Below, piece by piece: positions 53,593-61,592 of a stretch of 64,000 bases of DNA (its first letter is position 1; each line of letters starts with the position of its first letter). The stretch lies in assembly GCA_963205235.1 (NCBI GenBank), contig CAUJIP010000012.1, positions 16,641-80,640 of the forward strand, given 5' to 3'. Below the pieces are notes generated by a model. The model made no database searches. It was not told where the DNA came from and was given only the letters and a program-made list of their open reading frames with translations. This DNA is from Pseudomonadota bacterium (GTDB taxonomy: Bacteria > Pseudomonadota > Alphaproteobacteria > Rhodobacterales > Rhodobacteraceae). Position numbers and translations under genes: made by a program.

Positions 53593-54489
53593 TCAACGCT
53601 CCCAGAAATAGACAGTGGCGGGTTCCGGTTCCCAGACGCGGGCGTCCTCGATTCCCGGCAGGTTCACAAGCGCCCGGTATTCCGACCCGAAAGCGACATA
53701 CTGGTCGGTTTCGGCCATGACGGCAGGCTTGCAGGCGATGGGGTCGCGGACGACGCCAAAGCCGTTATGGGTGCCGACAACGAAGGTGTAGAAGCCGTCC
53801 AGATCCTCCAGACCGGATTCGAGAGCCTCACCAAGGCTCTGGCCCTCCTCGAGCTTCCGGCTGACATAGGCGGCGGCGACCTCGGTGTCGTTCTGGGTCT
53901 CGAAGGTCTTGCCCAGCCGGATCAGCTCGCGACGAAGGCCGTTGTGGTTGGACAGGCTGCCATTGTGGACAAGGCACTGGTCCGGCCCGGTCGAGAACGG
54001 GTGCGCGCCCATGGTGGTCACGGCCGATTCGGTGGCCATGCGGGTGTGGCCGATGCCGTGGGTGCCCGTCATCTTCGACACTTCGAAGCGGGCGGCCACG
54101 TCCTTGGGCAGGCCGACCTCCTTGAAGATCTCGATCGAGTCGCCCGCGCTCATCACCTTCACCGCCGGGCGCAGATGCGCCAGCGCCGAACGTGCCGCTG
54201 CCAGTTGACCCAGCGGCACCTCGATGACGGCATGGGTGGACTTGACCAGCATCGTCACCGGCTGGCCGATGGCGTCATGCAGTTCGCCATCCAGGTTCTT
54301 GAAATCCTCGTCCGGGGTGGCCGACTGGATCGTGATCTTGCCCAGACCGTCCTTCGCCCCGCCGTAGATCGCGATTCCGGCACTGTCGGGCCCGCGGTCG
54401 GTCATGGTGATCAACATATCCGTCAGCATGGCGCCTAGATGCGGCTCCAGCTTCGGATCCTTCAGGAATAGCCCAACGATGCCACACAT
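53593..54489 (-). CDS. mgsA: N-methylglutamate synthase subunit A (class II glutamine amidotransferase domain)
   Basis: 298 residues. The N-terminal M-C-G-I-V-G-L-F supplies the Cys2 nucleophile of class II amidotransferases after Met removal, and D-R-G-P-D-S-A-G, G-H-T-R-M-A-T and H-N-G-S-L-S-N-H follow. Here the substrate would be gamma-glutamylmethylamide rather than glutamine. AAAGGAG lies just upstream of the ATG. It begins the mgsABC-gmaS unit, read away from the small-membrane-protein operon. Confidence 0.92.
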   Translation of the reverse strand: MCGIVGLFLKDPKLEPHLGAMLTDMLITMTDRGPDSAGIAIYGGAKDGLGKITIQSATPDEDFKNLDGELHDAIGQPVTMLVKSTHAVIEVPLGQLAAARSALAHLRPAVKVMSAGDSIEIFKEVGLPKDVAARFEVSKMTGTHGIGHTRMATESAVTTMGAHPFSTGPDQCLVHNGSLSNHNGLRRELIRLGKTFETQNDTEVAAAYVSRKLEEGQSLGEALESGLEDLDGFYTFVVGTHNGFGVVRDPIACKPAVMAETDQYVAFGSEYRALVNLPGIEDARVWEPEPATVYFWER

Positions 54490-54724
54490 GGATTCGTCTC
54501 CTTTACGTCGCTGGAGATGACGCTAGCACCGTCGCAGAATCGTTTCAACTGGGAAGAAACATTTTTCACCCGTCATGAAAATCACTGTCCGGAAGCGGCA
54601 CAGCATCAGTTTTTCTTGACAGATTGCCGCAGCGTGCTTTCCCATAGGCAAACTTTTTTGCCGCGTGGGGAAAAGACGCTCGGGCCGCGTCGCGCGGAAA
54701 CCCAAGAGCCCTAGGGAGGAAGAA
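54490..54724. promoter_or_regulatory. Divergent promoter region between mgsA and the small-membrane-protein operon
   Basis: 235 bp with no gene. TTGACA at 54616-54621 (plus strand) is a good -35 candidate, with no clear -10 at the standard distance. AT-rich words near 54551-54580 may serve the mgsA promoter. No clear inverted repeat was found. Confidence 0.5.
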
Positions 54725-55012
54725 GTGGGAGACCTTAATCAGCGGATTGAGGCCATGCACAGACGTGATGTCATGGTGGCATGGGCGTTCGTGGTCGGCC
54801 TCTGGTTTGCCATGATCTTCGTGGCGATCGCGACCTGGGATCTTGCACCGTCGGGCGGAGCGCGCGTGCTTCTGCTGATCGGCGGCGCAATCGTGCTGAT
54901 CTTCAACACCGCAGCGATCCTGGCGATGCTGCGCCATTACCGCGATGACCGCGACTTCATGTACGGCATCGACATCAAGTTCCTTGACGAAGCCAAGGGC
55001 AGGAGAGGCTGA
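54725..55012 (+). CDS. Small membrane protein 1 of putative four-gene transporter operon
   Basis: 95 residues from GTG 54725, with AGGGAGGA 4 bases upstream; no ATG precedes it usefully. Two hydrophobic segments cover about residues 18-40 and 47-68, with a charged N-terminus (G-D-L-N-Q-R-I-E-A-M-H-R-R-D) and a charged tail (D-I-K-F-L-D-E-A-K-G). I do not recognise the family. The next gene starts 2 bp after its stop. Confidence 0.8.
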   Translation: MGDLNQRIEAMHRRDVMVAWAFVVGLWFAMIFVAIATWDLAPSGGARVLLLIGGAIVLIFNTAAILAMLRHYRDDRDFMYGIDIKFLDEAKGRRG

Positions 55013-55014
55013 TC

Positions 55015-55392
55015 ATGGCACATTACAAACCCCCGAAGCAGGGCAAGGCCAGCCAGTTGATCGACGTCATCGTTCTGGTCGTGCTGACCGTCGGCGCCTT
55101 GTTCGCGCCGCTGTGGCTTGGCATGGCCGGTGCGGCGAAGACCGTGGCCGCTCCTGTTGCGAACCCCACCTGGGAATCGCTTGGCCAGAACGCCGCGCAA
55201 TCGGCGAAATACGAGGCGCTCGGCTACACGCCGGAAACCGCCCACGACCTGATCCTTGCGCGATTCGACTACAGCTTCTCGGTCGGCGCGCTGATCACGA
55301 TGATCGCGGTCATCCTGCTCTACTACTTCCTGATCCTGCGGTTCTCCGAAGTGGAGTATCGCGAGGTCATTTCCGAGAAATTTGGGGAATAA
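55015..55392 (+). CDS. Small membrane protein 2 of putative four-gene transporter operon
   Basis: 125 residues. Two hydrophobic segments, about residues 16-38 and 85-107, are separated by a periplasm-sized segment containing N-P-T-W-E-S-L-G-Q-N and a tyrosine-rich stretch. The N-terminus is basic (H-Y-K-P-P-K-Q-G-K). No family recognised. It sits between two other tiny membrane proteins and before an APC permease, so an accessory subunit role is likely. Confidence 0.8.
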   Translation: MAHYKPPKQGKASQLIDVIVLVVLTVGALFAPLWLGMAGAAKTVAAPVANPTWESLGQNAAQSAKYEALGYTPETAHDLILARFDYSFSVGALITMIAVILLYYFLILRFSEVEYREVISEKFGE

Positions 55393-55398
55393 ACCGCC

Positions 55399-55572
55399 AT
55401 GGATATGTGGAGCTACTTTGAATACGGCGCCTGGGGCCTGTCGGCCCTGCTTGGCCTGCACATGCTGGTCGACTGGCTGAAGACCGACAGCACCTATTCC
55501 GAAGAGGTCCTCACCTCCTCGCGCGAGGGCGAGCTGGAAGCGATGGCCGAAGAGCACAAGGTGAAATCATGA
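55399..55572 (+). CDS. Very small membrane protein 3 of putative four-gene transporter operon
   Basis: 57 residues, too short for many gene callers. One hydrophobic segment (A-W-G-L-S-A-L-L-G-L-H-M-L-V-D-W-L) is followed by an acidic tail (S-E-E-V-L, E-G-E-L-E-A-M-A-E-E-H). The stop overlaps the permease ATG by 4 bp. Its conservation cannot be tested here, but coupling to the permease makes it a real gene. Confidence 0.75.
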   Translation: MDMWSYFEYGAWGLSALLGLHMLVDWLKTDSTYSEEVLTSSREGELEAMAEEHKVKS

Positions 55573-57005
55573 CCGAAGTCGACATCACCTCGCAAACGAT
55601 GGACGGGATGGGGCCGCATGGCACCAAGGTCGGCCTGCTGCGCGTGCTGGGGCCGGCCCATGTCTGGGCGCTTGGCGTCGGGATCGTTCTGGTCGGCGAA
55701 TACATGGGCTGGAACTTCGCGGTCGGAAAGGGCGGGGCCTATGCCGCGCTGATCGCCTGCTGGTTCGCGGGGATCCTGTATTCCTGCGTCGCCATGATCG
55801 ATTCGGAAGTCACCTCGACCGTCGCCTCGGCAGGGGGGCAATATACCCAGGCCAAACATATCATCGGGCCGCTGATGGCGTTCAACGTCGGCCTCTACCT
55901 TGTCTTCGCCTATACGATGCTGGAAGCCGCCAACGCGATCACCGCAGGCTATCTCTTCTCCGAGGTGGCACGGATGACCGGGCATACCGGCGAACTGGAC
56001 CAGCGGCCCTTCATCGTGCTGGTCATCACCTTCCTGGCCTGGCTGAACTATCGCGGGGTGCTGGCGACGCTGACCTTCAACCTGGTCATCACCTCCATCG
56101 CCTTCGTGGCGATCCTCATCCTGTTCCTGTCGACCTCGGGCATCCTGGGCGGCGGGATCATGGAACATGCCGCATTGTTCGAGGGGCATGAACTGCCCTA
56201 CGGCTGGATCGGCGTGCTGGCCGCCATGCACTTCGGTCTGTGGTACTATCTGGGGATCGAGGGCACGACCCAGGCCGCCGAAGAGGTCCGCTCTCCTGCC
56301 CGCGCGCTGCCGTTCGGCACGCTGGCCGGGATCATGACGCTGCTCATCGCCGCGACGCTGACCTGGTACATCTGCTCGGGCGTGCTGCCCTGGGAATTCC
56401 TGGGGGACGGCGTCAACGGCGCGGTGGCGCCACTGTTCTCGACCGCGCAGCTCGCCGGGTCGCAAGGGCTGGTCTGGCTGCTGGGCTTCGGCACCCTCTT
56501 CGCCACCCTCGCCTCTGCCAACGGCTGCATCAACGACGCCTCGCGGGCCTGGTTCGCCATGGGCCGCGACAAATACCTGCCCGGCTGGTTCGGCGCGGTT
56601 CATCCGAAATACCGCACGCCCTACCGGGCCATCGTGTTCCTGGTTCCGATCGCGCTGATCTTCGCCCTTGGCGCACCCTTGGACCAGGTGATCACCTTCT
56701 CGATCCTCTCGGGCCTTCTGGGCTATACGTTCATGCCGCTCAACATCATCCTCTTCCGGCGCAAATGGCCGCTGGAGACGATCAAGCGCGGCTATGAACA
56801 CCCGTTCCACCCGATCCCGGCGATCACCCTGCTGGCGATCTGCGCCGTGACCTTCTTCGCGGTGTTCCTGGGTTACGGGACGCAGCTGGTCGCGATGATC
56901 GCCTTCTACATTGTCGTGTCGCTGTGGTTCCATTTCTGGCGCTACCGCTTCGTGAACCGGGGCGCGCAGTTCACGATGCCCTGGCCGAAACCGCGGGGCT
57001 ACTAA
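55569..57005 (+). CDS. APC-family permease (ethanolamine permease-like), candidate methylamine transporter
   Basis: 478 residues with about twelve membrane segments. Helix 1 has the broken G-V-G-I-V-L-V-G-E-Y-M-G-W-N-F-A-V-G motif, and the middle has W-Y-Y-L-G-I-E-G-T-T-Q-A-A-E-E-V, similar to ethanolamine-type permeases. It ends in a terminator 8 bp after the stop. Three tiny membrane proteins precede it in the same operon, and mgsA lies divergently. Substrate assignment to methylamine is inference from location. Confidence 0.85.
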   Translation: MTEVDITSQTMDGMGPHGTKVGLLRVLGPAHVWALGVGIVLVGEYMGWNFAVGKGGAYAALIACWFAGILYSCVAMIDSEVTSTVASAGGQYTQAKHIIGPLMAFNVGLYLVFAYTMLEAANAITAGYLFSEVARMTGHTGELDQRPFIVLVITFLAWLNYRGVLATLTFNLVITSIAFVAILILFLSTSGILGGGIMEHAALFEGHELPYGWIGVLAAMHFGLWYYLGIEGTTQAAEEVRSPARALPFGTLAGIMTLLIAATLTWYICSGVLPWEFLGDGVNGAVAPLFSTAQLAGSQGLVWLLGFGTLFATLASANGCINDASRAWFAMGRDKYLPGWFGAVHPKYRTPYRAIVFLVPIALIFALGAPLDQVITFSILSGLLGYTFMPLNIILFRRKWPLETIKRGYEHPFHPIPAITLLAICAVTFFAVFLGYGTQLVAMIAFYIVVSLWFHFWRYRFVNRGAQFTMPWPKPRGY

Positions 57006-57013
57006 GGTCAAGC

Positions 57014-57039
57014 GGCCCGCCCTCCGGGGCGGGCCTTTT
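57014..57039 (+). terminator. Rho-independent terminator of the four-gene transporter operon
   Basis: A perfect 9-bp stem (57014-57022 with 57027-57035) and TCCG loop are followed by TTTT, 8 bp after the permease stop codon. It ends just before the ATG of the next gene. Confidence 0.93.
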
Positions 57040-57042
57040 CCC

Positions 57043-57720
57043 ATGTCCCCACTCATCCCCCTTGGCCTTGCCTTCGCCGCCCTCGGCCTTTGGCTCGCCC
57101 TCCGCCTTTTCCGCGAAACCCATGCCCGCGCCGCCGCGCGCGCCGGGTTCTTCCATGCCGTGAAGCCGCTTTTCGTCGGTGGCGAGACGCGCGTGCAACC
57201 GACCGGCTTTCCCCGCATGACCGGCCACCGCGCGGGCCTTGCCTTCGACCTGCAAGCGGTCCCCGACACGCTGACCTTCCGCAAGCTTCCCGCGCTCTGG
57301 GTCCTGATCACCCTGCCCGAGCCCCTGCCGCTGCACGCCACGCTCGACTTCATGGCGCGTCCCTCGGGGCACGAGCCCTTCACCCGATTCGCCAGCCTGC
57401 CACAGTCGCTGCCCACCCCGCCGGGCCTGCCGGGCGAGATCGCTATTCGCAGCGACAATGCCGCGCGCATCCCGCCGCCCGACCTTGTCGCCCGTCATGC
57501 CGGCCTGTGCCAGGAACTGCGCGTGAAGGAGCTGGTCCTGTCGCCCAAGGGCCTGCGCATCGTGATCCTGGCCGAAGAGGCCGACCGTGGTCGCTTCCTG
57601 ATCTTCCGCGAGGCCGAGATGGGCCGCACGCCGCTTTCGCCTGCCCGGCTGGAACCGCTGCTCGACAGGCTGGCCGCCCTGCGCGAAGATATCCTGGCCC
57701 TGACGAAAGATCCCGCATGA
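57043..57720 (+). CDS. Hypothetical membrane-anchored protein
   Basis: 225 residues. One N-terminal hydrophobic segment (L-G-L-A-F-A-A-L-G-L-W-L-A-L) anchors a soluble domain rich in leucine and proline. A central basic-hydrophobic part contains F-R-K-L-P-A-L-W-V-L. I do not recognise the family. Its stop overlaps the next start. No neighbour reveals a role; it starts 3 bp after the terminator, so a promoter must lie upstream in the preceding gene or the terminator is leaky. Confidence 0.7.
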   Translation: MSPLIPLGLAFAALGLWLALRLFRETHARAAARAGFFHAVKPLFVGGETRVQPTGFPRMTGHRAGLAFDLQAVPDTLTFRKLPALWVLITLPEPLPLHATLDFMARPSGHEPFTRFASLPQSLPTPPGLPGEIAIRSDNAARIPPPDLVARHAGLCQELRVKELVLSPKGLRIVILAEEADRGRFLIFREAEMGRTPLSPARLEPLLDRLAALREDILALTKDPA

Positions 57721-57992
57721 AGCCGCCCTTGAACCCCTATCTGGTGCTTGCCGTGGCCTTGGTCCTGCCCGGCATGGGCCAGGTGCTGAACCGACAGCCG
57801 GTGCGGGGGCTGATCTTCGTCTGCTTCGCGATCCTGCTTGGCGCCTTCACCCTGAAGACCGCAGCGCCCGACGTGTCCTTTGTCGGCAAGATGGCGGGCG
57901 GGCTTTTCGTCTGGGCGATGGCGGTGCTGGATGCCTACAAGACCGCCCGCGTGCGTCACGCGGTCTGGACTCACGCGCACGCTCCTCGTTGA
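57717..57992 (+). CDS. Small hypothetical membrane protein
   Basis: 91 residues in a 4-bp ATGA overlap with the previous gene. Two or three hydrophobic segments (Y-L-V-L-A-V-A-L-V-L-P, G-L-I-F-V-C-F-A-I-L-L-G) and a G-M-G-Q-V-L-N-R-Q pattern recall TM2-like proteins. The tail is basic. Function unknown; it probably works with the preceding gene. Confidence 0.7.
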   Translation: MKPPLNPYLVLAVALVLPGMGQVLNRQPVRGLIFVCFAILLGAFTLKTAAPDVSFVGKMAGGLFVWAMAVLDAYKTARVRHAVWTHAHAPR

Positions 57993-58024
57993 CTTCGTCG
58001 CGAGACCGCGAGGAGAGGACGAAG
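57982..58024. repeat. Imperfect hairpin at the end of the preceding gene
   Basis: CTCCTCG (57982-57988) can pair with CGAGGAG (58009-58015), and CTTCGTC (57993-57999) with GACGAAG (58018-58024). The same words occur at 50167-50213. It begins inside the stop-codon region of the preceding gene. Confidence 0.5.
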
Positions 58025-58036
58025 CCGCACGAGACG

Positions 58037-58390
58037 CTAGTCCCGCCAGAGCGGACCCAGCATGCCTTTCAGCGCCGCCAGCGCCTCGGCGCCGTCCTCG
58101 CAGGCCGGGCCGACCCTGACCGCGACCGCCGCCGCAAAGCCGAAGGCCGCGCGGCGCGAAGCCCGGATCGTCACCTCGAACCCTTTCGGCCCGGCGACGA
58201 CCGCCTCGATGGCGTCCTCGGCCCCGAAGGTCTCGTCGCTGGCTTCGAACCAGATCGGGCCGCCGCCCAGATCCTGCCGGAACAGCACATAGCCCTCGTC
58301 CGCATCCTCGCCCGCGGCGAAGCCGATGAACAGGCTGCCCTCGTCCTCGACAACCGAGCCATAGGCCGCCTTTACCGTGATCTCTGCCAT
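58037..58390 (-). CDS. Conserved hypothetical protein next to hemF
   Basis: 117 residues, acidic, no signal peptide or membrane segment. It begins with A-E-I-T-V-K-A-A-Y-G-S-V and contains G-F-A-A-G-E-D-A-D-E-G-Y and I-W-F-E-A-S-D-E. It looks like a single beta-rich domain. I do not recognise the family. It follows hemF by 10 bp and is likely cotranscribed. Confidence 0.7.
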   Translation of the reverse strand: MAEITVKAAYGSVVEDEGSLFIGFAAGEDADEGYVLFRQDLGGGPIWFEASDETFGAEDAIEAVVAGPKGFEVTIRASRRAAFGFAAAVAVRVGPACEDGAEALAALKGMLGPLWRD

Positions 58391-58400
58391 TCCCCGCCCC

Positions 58401-59261
58401 TCAATACCATTTCGCGACGGGAGGCAGGCTCATCAGCACCGCATTCGCGTCATGCCCGGTTTCCAGGCCGAACTTCGTGCCCCGGTCGTAGACCAGGTTG
58501 TATTCAGCATAGAGCCCCCGGTGCAGCAGTTGAATGTCGCGGTCGGCCTCGGTCCACGGGGTCGCGACACGGCGTTCCGTCACCGGCAGGAAGGCGGGCA
58601 GGAAAGCCTCGCCCACTGAACGGGTGAAGGCGAAGTCGCGGTGCCAGTCGCCGGTGTTCAGGTCGTCGAAGAAGATGCCGCCCACCCCGCGCGCCCGGCC
58701 CCGATGCGGCACGAAGAAGTAGTCGTCGGCCCAGGTCTTGAACTTCGGATAATAGTCCGGGGAATGCGCGTCGCAGGCCCCTTTCATCTCGGCATGGAAA
58801 TGCGCGGTGTCCTCGGCATATTCGATGCAGGGGTTCAGATCCGCCCCGCCGCCGAACCACCAGGCCTGCGGCGTCCAGAACATCCGGGTGTTCATGTGGA
58901 CCGCCGGGGTGTGCGGGTTGACCATGTGGGCGACAAGGCTGATGCCCGAGGCCCAGAAGCGCGGGTCGCTCTCCATGCCCGGCACGCCCCGCGCAGCCAT
59001 CGCGGCTTGCGCCTTTTCCCCAAGCTGCCCATGCACTTCCGACCAGTTGACCCCGACCTTCTCGAAGACCCCGCCGCCGCGCATCACGCTCATGATGCCG
59101 CCCCCGCCCTCGGCGCGCTGGGTCGGGGTCACCTCGAACCGGCCCGGCTTGCCCTTGGCATGGACATCCTCCAGCCCCTCGAAACCCGCGACGATCCGGG
59201 CACGCAACAGGCGGAACCAGGCAGCGGCCTCTGCCTTGCGGCTGTCGGTGGGATCGGTCAT
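58401..59261 (-). CDS. hemF: Oxygen-dependent coproporphyrinogen III oxidase
   Basis: 286 residues from ATG 59261, chosen because GAGG lies 8 bases upstream; ATG 59267 is too close to it. Family motifs include G-G-G-G-I-M-S-V-M-R-G-G, M-N-T-R-M-F, and W-W-F-G-G-G-A-D-L-N-P, then G-I-F-F-D-D-L. It makes protoporphyrinogen IX using O2 in haem synthesis. It can supply haem for the DmmC subunit and the truncated haemoglobin, but that is coincidence-level context. Confidence 0.95.
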   Translation of the reverse strand: MTDPTDSRKAEAAAWFRLLRARIVAGFEGLEDVHAKGKPGRFEVTPTQRAEGGGGIMSVMRGGGVFEKVGVNWSEVHGQLGEKAQAAMAARGVPGMESDPRFWASGISLVAHMVNPHTPAVHMNTRMFWTPQAWWFGGGADLNPCIEYAEDTAHFHAEMKGACDAHSPDYYPKFKTWADDYFFVPHRGRARGVGGIFFDDLNTGDWHRDFAFTRSVGEAFLPAFLPVTERRVATPWTEADRDIQLLHRGLYAEYNLVYDRGTKFGLETGHDANAVLMSLPPVAKWY

Positions 59262-59336
59262 GGTCATGTCCTCGGATGCTGGTCCCTCATGCCTAGCACC
59301 GCCGCACGCTGCTTTCCACCGCTTGAGGAGGGCCCG

Positions 59337-59729
59337 ATGAAACGGCTGACTTTTCTGGCACTTGCCGCGCTTGCGGCCTGTGGCACCCCGCAAGAGCAAT
59401 GCATCAACCGCAACACCCGTGACCTGCGCACGGTCGACCGGCTGATCGCCGAGTCCGAAGGCAACCTCCAGCGCGGTTATGCCTATGAGACGATCACCGT
59501 CTACGAACCGGAATGGACCTACTGTCGCGGGCGCCCGTCCGTCGAGGGCCAGCCCGTACCGCCGCCCCGGCTGTGCCTGGACGAACGCCCCGTGTCCAAG
59601 ACACGGCCAAAGGCGATCAACCTGAACGAAGAGGCACGGAAGCTGGCCAGCCTGAAGCAAAAGCGGAAAAGCCTGGCGCGTCAGGCCGAGGCGGTCATCG
59701 CCCAGTGCAAGGCTGCTTACCCGGACTGA
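59337..59729 (+). CDS. Small lipoprotein of unknown function
   Basis: 130 residues from ATG 59337, with GAGGAGG upstream. A lipobox L-A-A-C follows the hydrophobic signal at residue 15. The mature part has four more cysteines (Q-C-I-N-R-N, Y-C-R-G-R, L-C-L-D-E-R, A-Q-C-K-A), so disulfides are likely, and a basic helical C-terminus (K-L-A-S-L-K-Q-K-R-K-S-L). Function unknown. It ends base-to-base against the convergent SDR gene. Confidence 0.82.
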   Translation: MKRLTFLALAALAACGTPQEQCINRNTRDLRTVDRLIAESEGNLQRGYAYETITVYEPEWTYCRGRPSVEGQPVPPPRLCLDERPVSKTRPKAINLNEEARKLASLKQKRKSLARQAEAVIAQCKAAYPD

Positions 59730-60542
59730 TCAATGGGCCGAGGCGCGGCCCGCGTCCAGGAGGCTCCGCCCGCCGTCGATGGTCAGCACCTGTCCGGTGA
59801 CGAAGCCCGCCGCGTCGGAGGCAAGGAACTGCACCGCCTCGGCCAGCTCTGCGGGGGCAGCGATCCGGCCCAGCGGGGTGGCTTCGGTGATCTGATCGCG
59901 GAAGCCGGGATTTTCCTTCAGCGACGCTTGCAGGCTGGCGCTCATCACGCTGCCGATGGCCACCGCATTGACCCGGATTCCCTTCGGCGCCAGCGCCACG
60001 GCAAGCGACCGGGTCATCTGGTCCATCCCCGCCGCGGCCATCGAATAGGCCAGAAGCTCGGGCCGCGTCGCCTGCGCAGTGATCGAGGACAGGTTGATGA
60101 TCGACCCCAGCATCGCCCCCTCCTCGACCTCGGCCCGCTGGGCAAGCTGGATCATCCGTTTCGCCGTCATCTGCGCCATCCGCAGCGAAGAAAGGACATT
60201 GTGCCGCCAAAGCTCCTCGACCCCGTCGGCCTCGGGGTTCAGGATTTCGGAGACCAGCATCCGACGGCTGGCATTGACCAGAATGTCCACCCGGTCGAAG
60301 GCGTCGATGGTGGCGGACAGCAGGTTGGCGATGGTCAGCTTTTCGGCCAGATCGCCCGCAAACATCTGCACCGGGCCTTCGGCACGGGCGTCCTCACCCA
60401 CTTCAGCCTCAAGCCGCTCTTCATCGACATCGGCGAACATCACGTTCGCGCCCTTGTCGAGCAGGTGCCGCGCAATGGACAGCCCGATACCCGAGGCCGA
60501 GCCGGTGACGATGGCAGTCTTGCCGGAGACGGAAAACGACAT
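59730..60542 (-). CDS. SDR-family protein lacking the catalytic lysine
   Basis: 270 residues. The cofactor motif T-G-S-A-S-G-I-G lies near residue 14. The usual N-N-A-G is replaced by V-N-A-S. The active-site block has serine in N-L-S-S-I and tyrosine in A-Y-S-M-A-A, where the Y-x-x-x-K lysine is alanine. The C-terminal T-G-Q-V-L-T-I-D-G-G is normal. It binds NAD(P) but may not be an ordinary dehydrogenase. It could be a pseudo-enzyme or use another proton relay. Confidence 0.86.
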   Translation of the reverse strand: MSFSVSGKTAIVTGSASGIGLSIARHLLDKGANVMFADVDEERLEAEVGEDARAEGPVQMFAGDLAEKLTIANLLSATIDAFDRVDILVNASRRMLVSEILNPEADGVEELWRHNVLSSLRMAQMTAKRMIQLAQRAEVEEGAMLGSIINLSSITAQATRPELLAYSMAAAGMDQMTRSLAVALAPKGIRVNAVAIGSVMSASLQASLKENPGFRDQITEATPLGRIAAPAELAEAVQFLASDAAGFVTGQVLTIDGGRSLLDAGRASAH

Positions 60543-60551
60543 GGGGGACCT

Positions 60552-61532
60552 TCAGGGTTTCGCCCGTCTGGGCTTGATGGCATGGATCACGCGGAAGGCA
60601 CCGTCGCCGGCGATGTCCCGGACCTCAAGGAAACAGGCCGACAGCTCGGCATCATAGGGCAGATGCCGGTTGGCGACCAACCAAAGCTCGCCGCTGGGGG
60701 CAAGCATCCGCCGGGCCGCGCGGATGAAGGCGGCCCCGAGCGCGGGGTCGGCGCTGCGTCCGCTGTGGAAGGGCGGGTTCATCACCACGACGTCCAGCAG
60801 CGTCTCGGGCCGCCAGCCGGTCGCGTCGGCCCAGTGGAACCGGGCGCGCGGGTCGGGGATGTTGACCCGCGCGCAGTCCAGCGCATCGGCCTCGGCCTCG
60901 ACCAGATCCAGCTTCTTGACGCCCGGACGCTTCAGGATTTCCGCCGCCAGGAACCCCCAGCCCGCCCCCAGATCCGCGACCTTGCCACCCAGCTTCGGCG
61001 GCAGCGCGGCAGCCAGCAGTATCGATCCCCGGTCCGGCCCGTCGGCGGAGAATATCCCCGGCAGGGTCTGGAACCCTTCGACCACGGACGCCCGCGCCTG
61101 CCAGTCCGACAGGTCCGGCCCCGCCGGGAAGGATGCCAGCTTGCCATGCGCCTTCGACAGGCTGTCCGACAGATCCACCCGCCCGCGCAGGTCTTTCAGC
61201 GCGGTGTCGATGCCATCGGTCTTCTGCCCGTCGACCGCGATCCAGCCCCCCGGAGCGACCTCTGCCGCCGCCTGCGCGATCAGCGCCCGCGCCGCCTCGC
61301 GCGACCGGGGCAGGCAGACGATGGCGGCGGCATAGGGCGCGGAGGGCGTCACCGAACAGCGCAAGGCGAAATGATCGTGGTCGGGCTTGAATCCGGTCAG
61401 CACCACCAGACGGTCCTGCGGCAGGTCGGACAGGTCATCGCCGATCCGGGGCCGATAGACCGCGATCCGGCCATCGGACGGCAGGGTCAGCGCGCCGGTT
61501 TCCAGCGCCAGGGATAATCGGGCGGAGCGCAT
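60552..61532 (-). CDS. Class I SAM-dependent methyltransferase (RsmC-like)
   Basis: 326 residues from ATG 61532. The N-terminal half is a degenerate methyltransferase-like domain and the C-terminal half the active one: V-A-D-L-G-A-G-W-G-F-L for SAM, D-V-V-V-M-N-P-P-F-H with the N-P-P-F base-methylation motif. This two-domain layout is that of RsmC/RlmG, which modify guanines in rRNA. The specific rRNA site is uncertain. It ends 9 bp before the SDR gene. Confidence 0.88.
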   Translation of the reverse strand: MRSARLSLALETGALTLPSDGRIAVYRPRIGDDLSDLPQDRLVVLTGFKPDHDHFALRCSVTPSAPYAAAIVCLPRSREAARALIAQAAAEVAPGGWIAVDGQKTDGIDTALKDLRGRVDLSDSLSKAHGKLASFPAGPDLSDWQARASVVEGFQTLPGIFSADGPDRGSILLAAALPPKLGGKVADLGAGWGFLAAEILKRPGVKKLDLVEAEADALDCARVNIPDPRARFHWADATGWRPETLLDVVVMNPPFHSGRSADPALGAAFIRAARRMLAPSGELWLVANRHLPYDAELSACFLEVRDIAGDGAFRVIHAIKPRRAKP

Positions 61533-61592
61533 GGGCAGGGCCTCAGGCCCCCAAGCTCCCTGGGAAACGTCCCCGTCGTCCAACGCGCAAGG

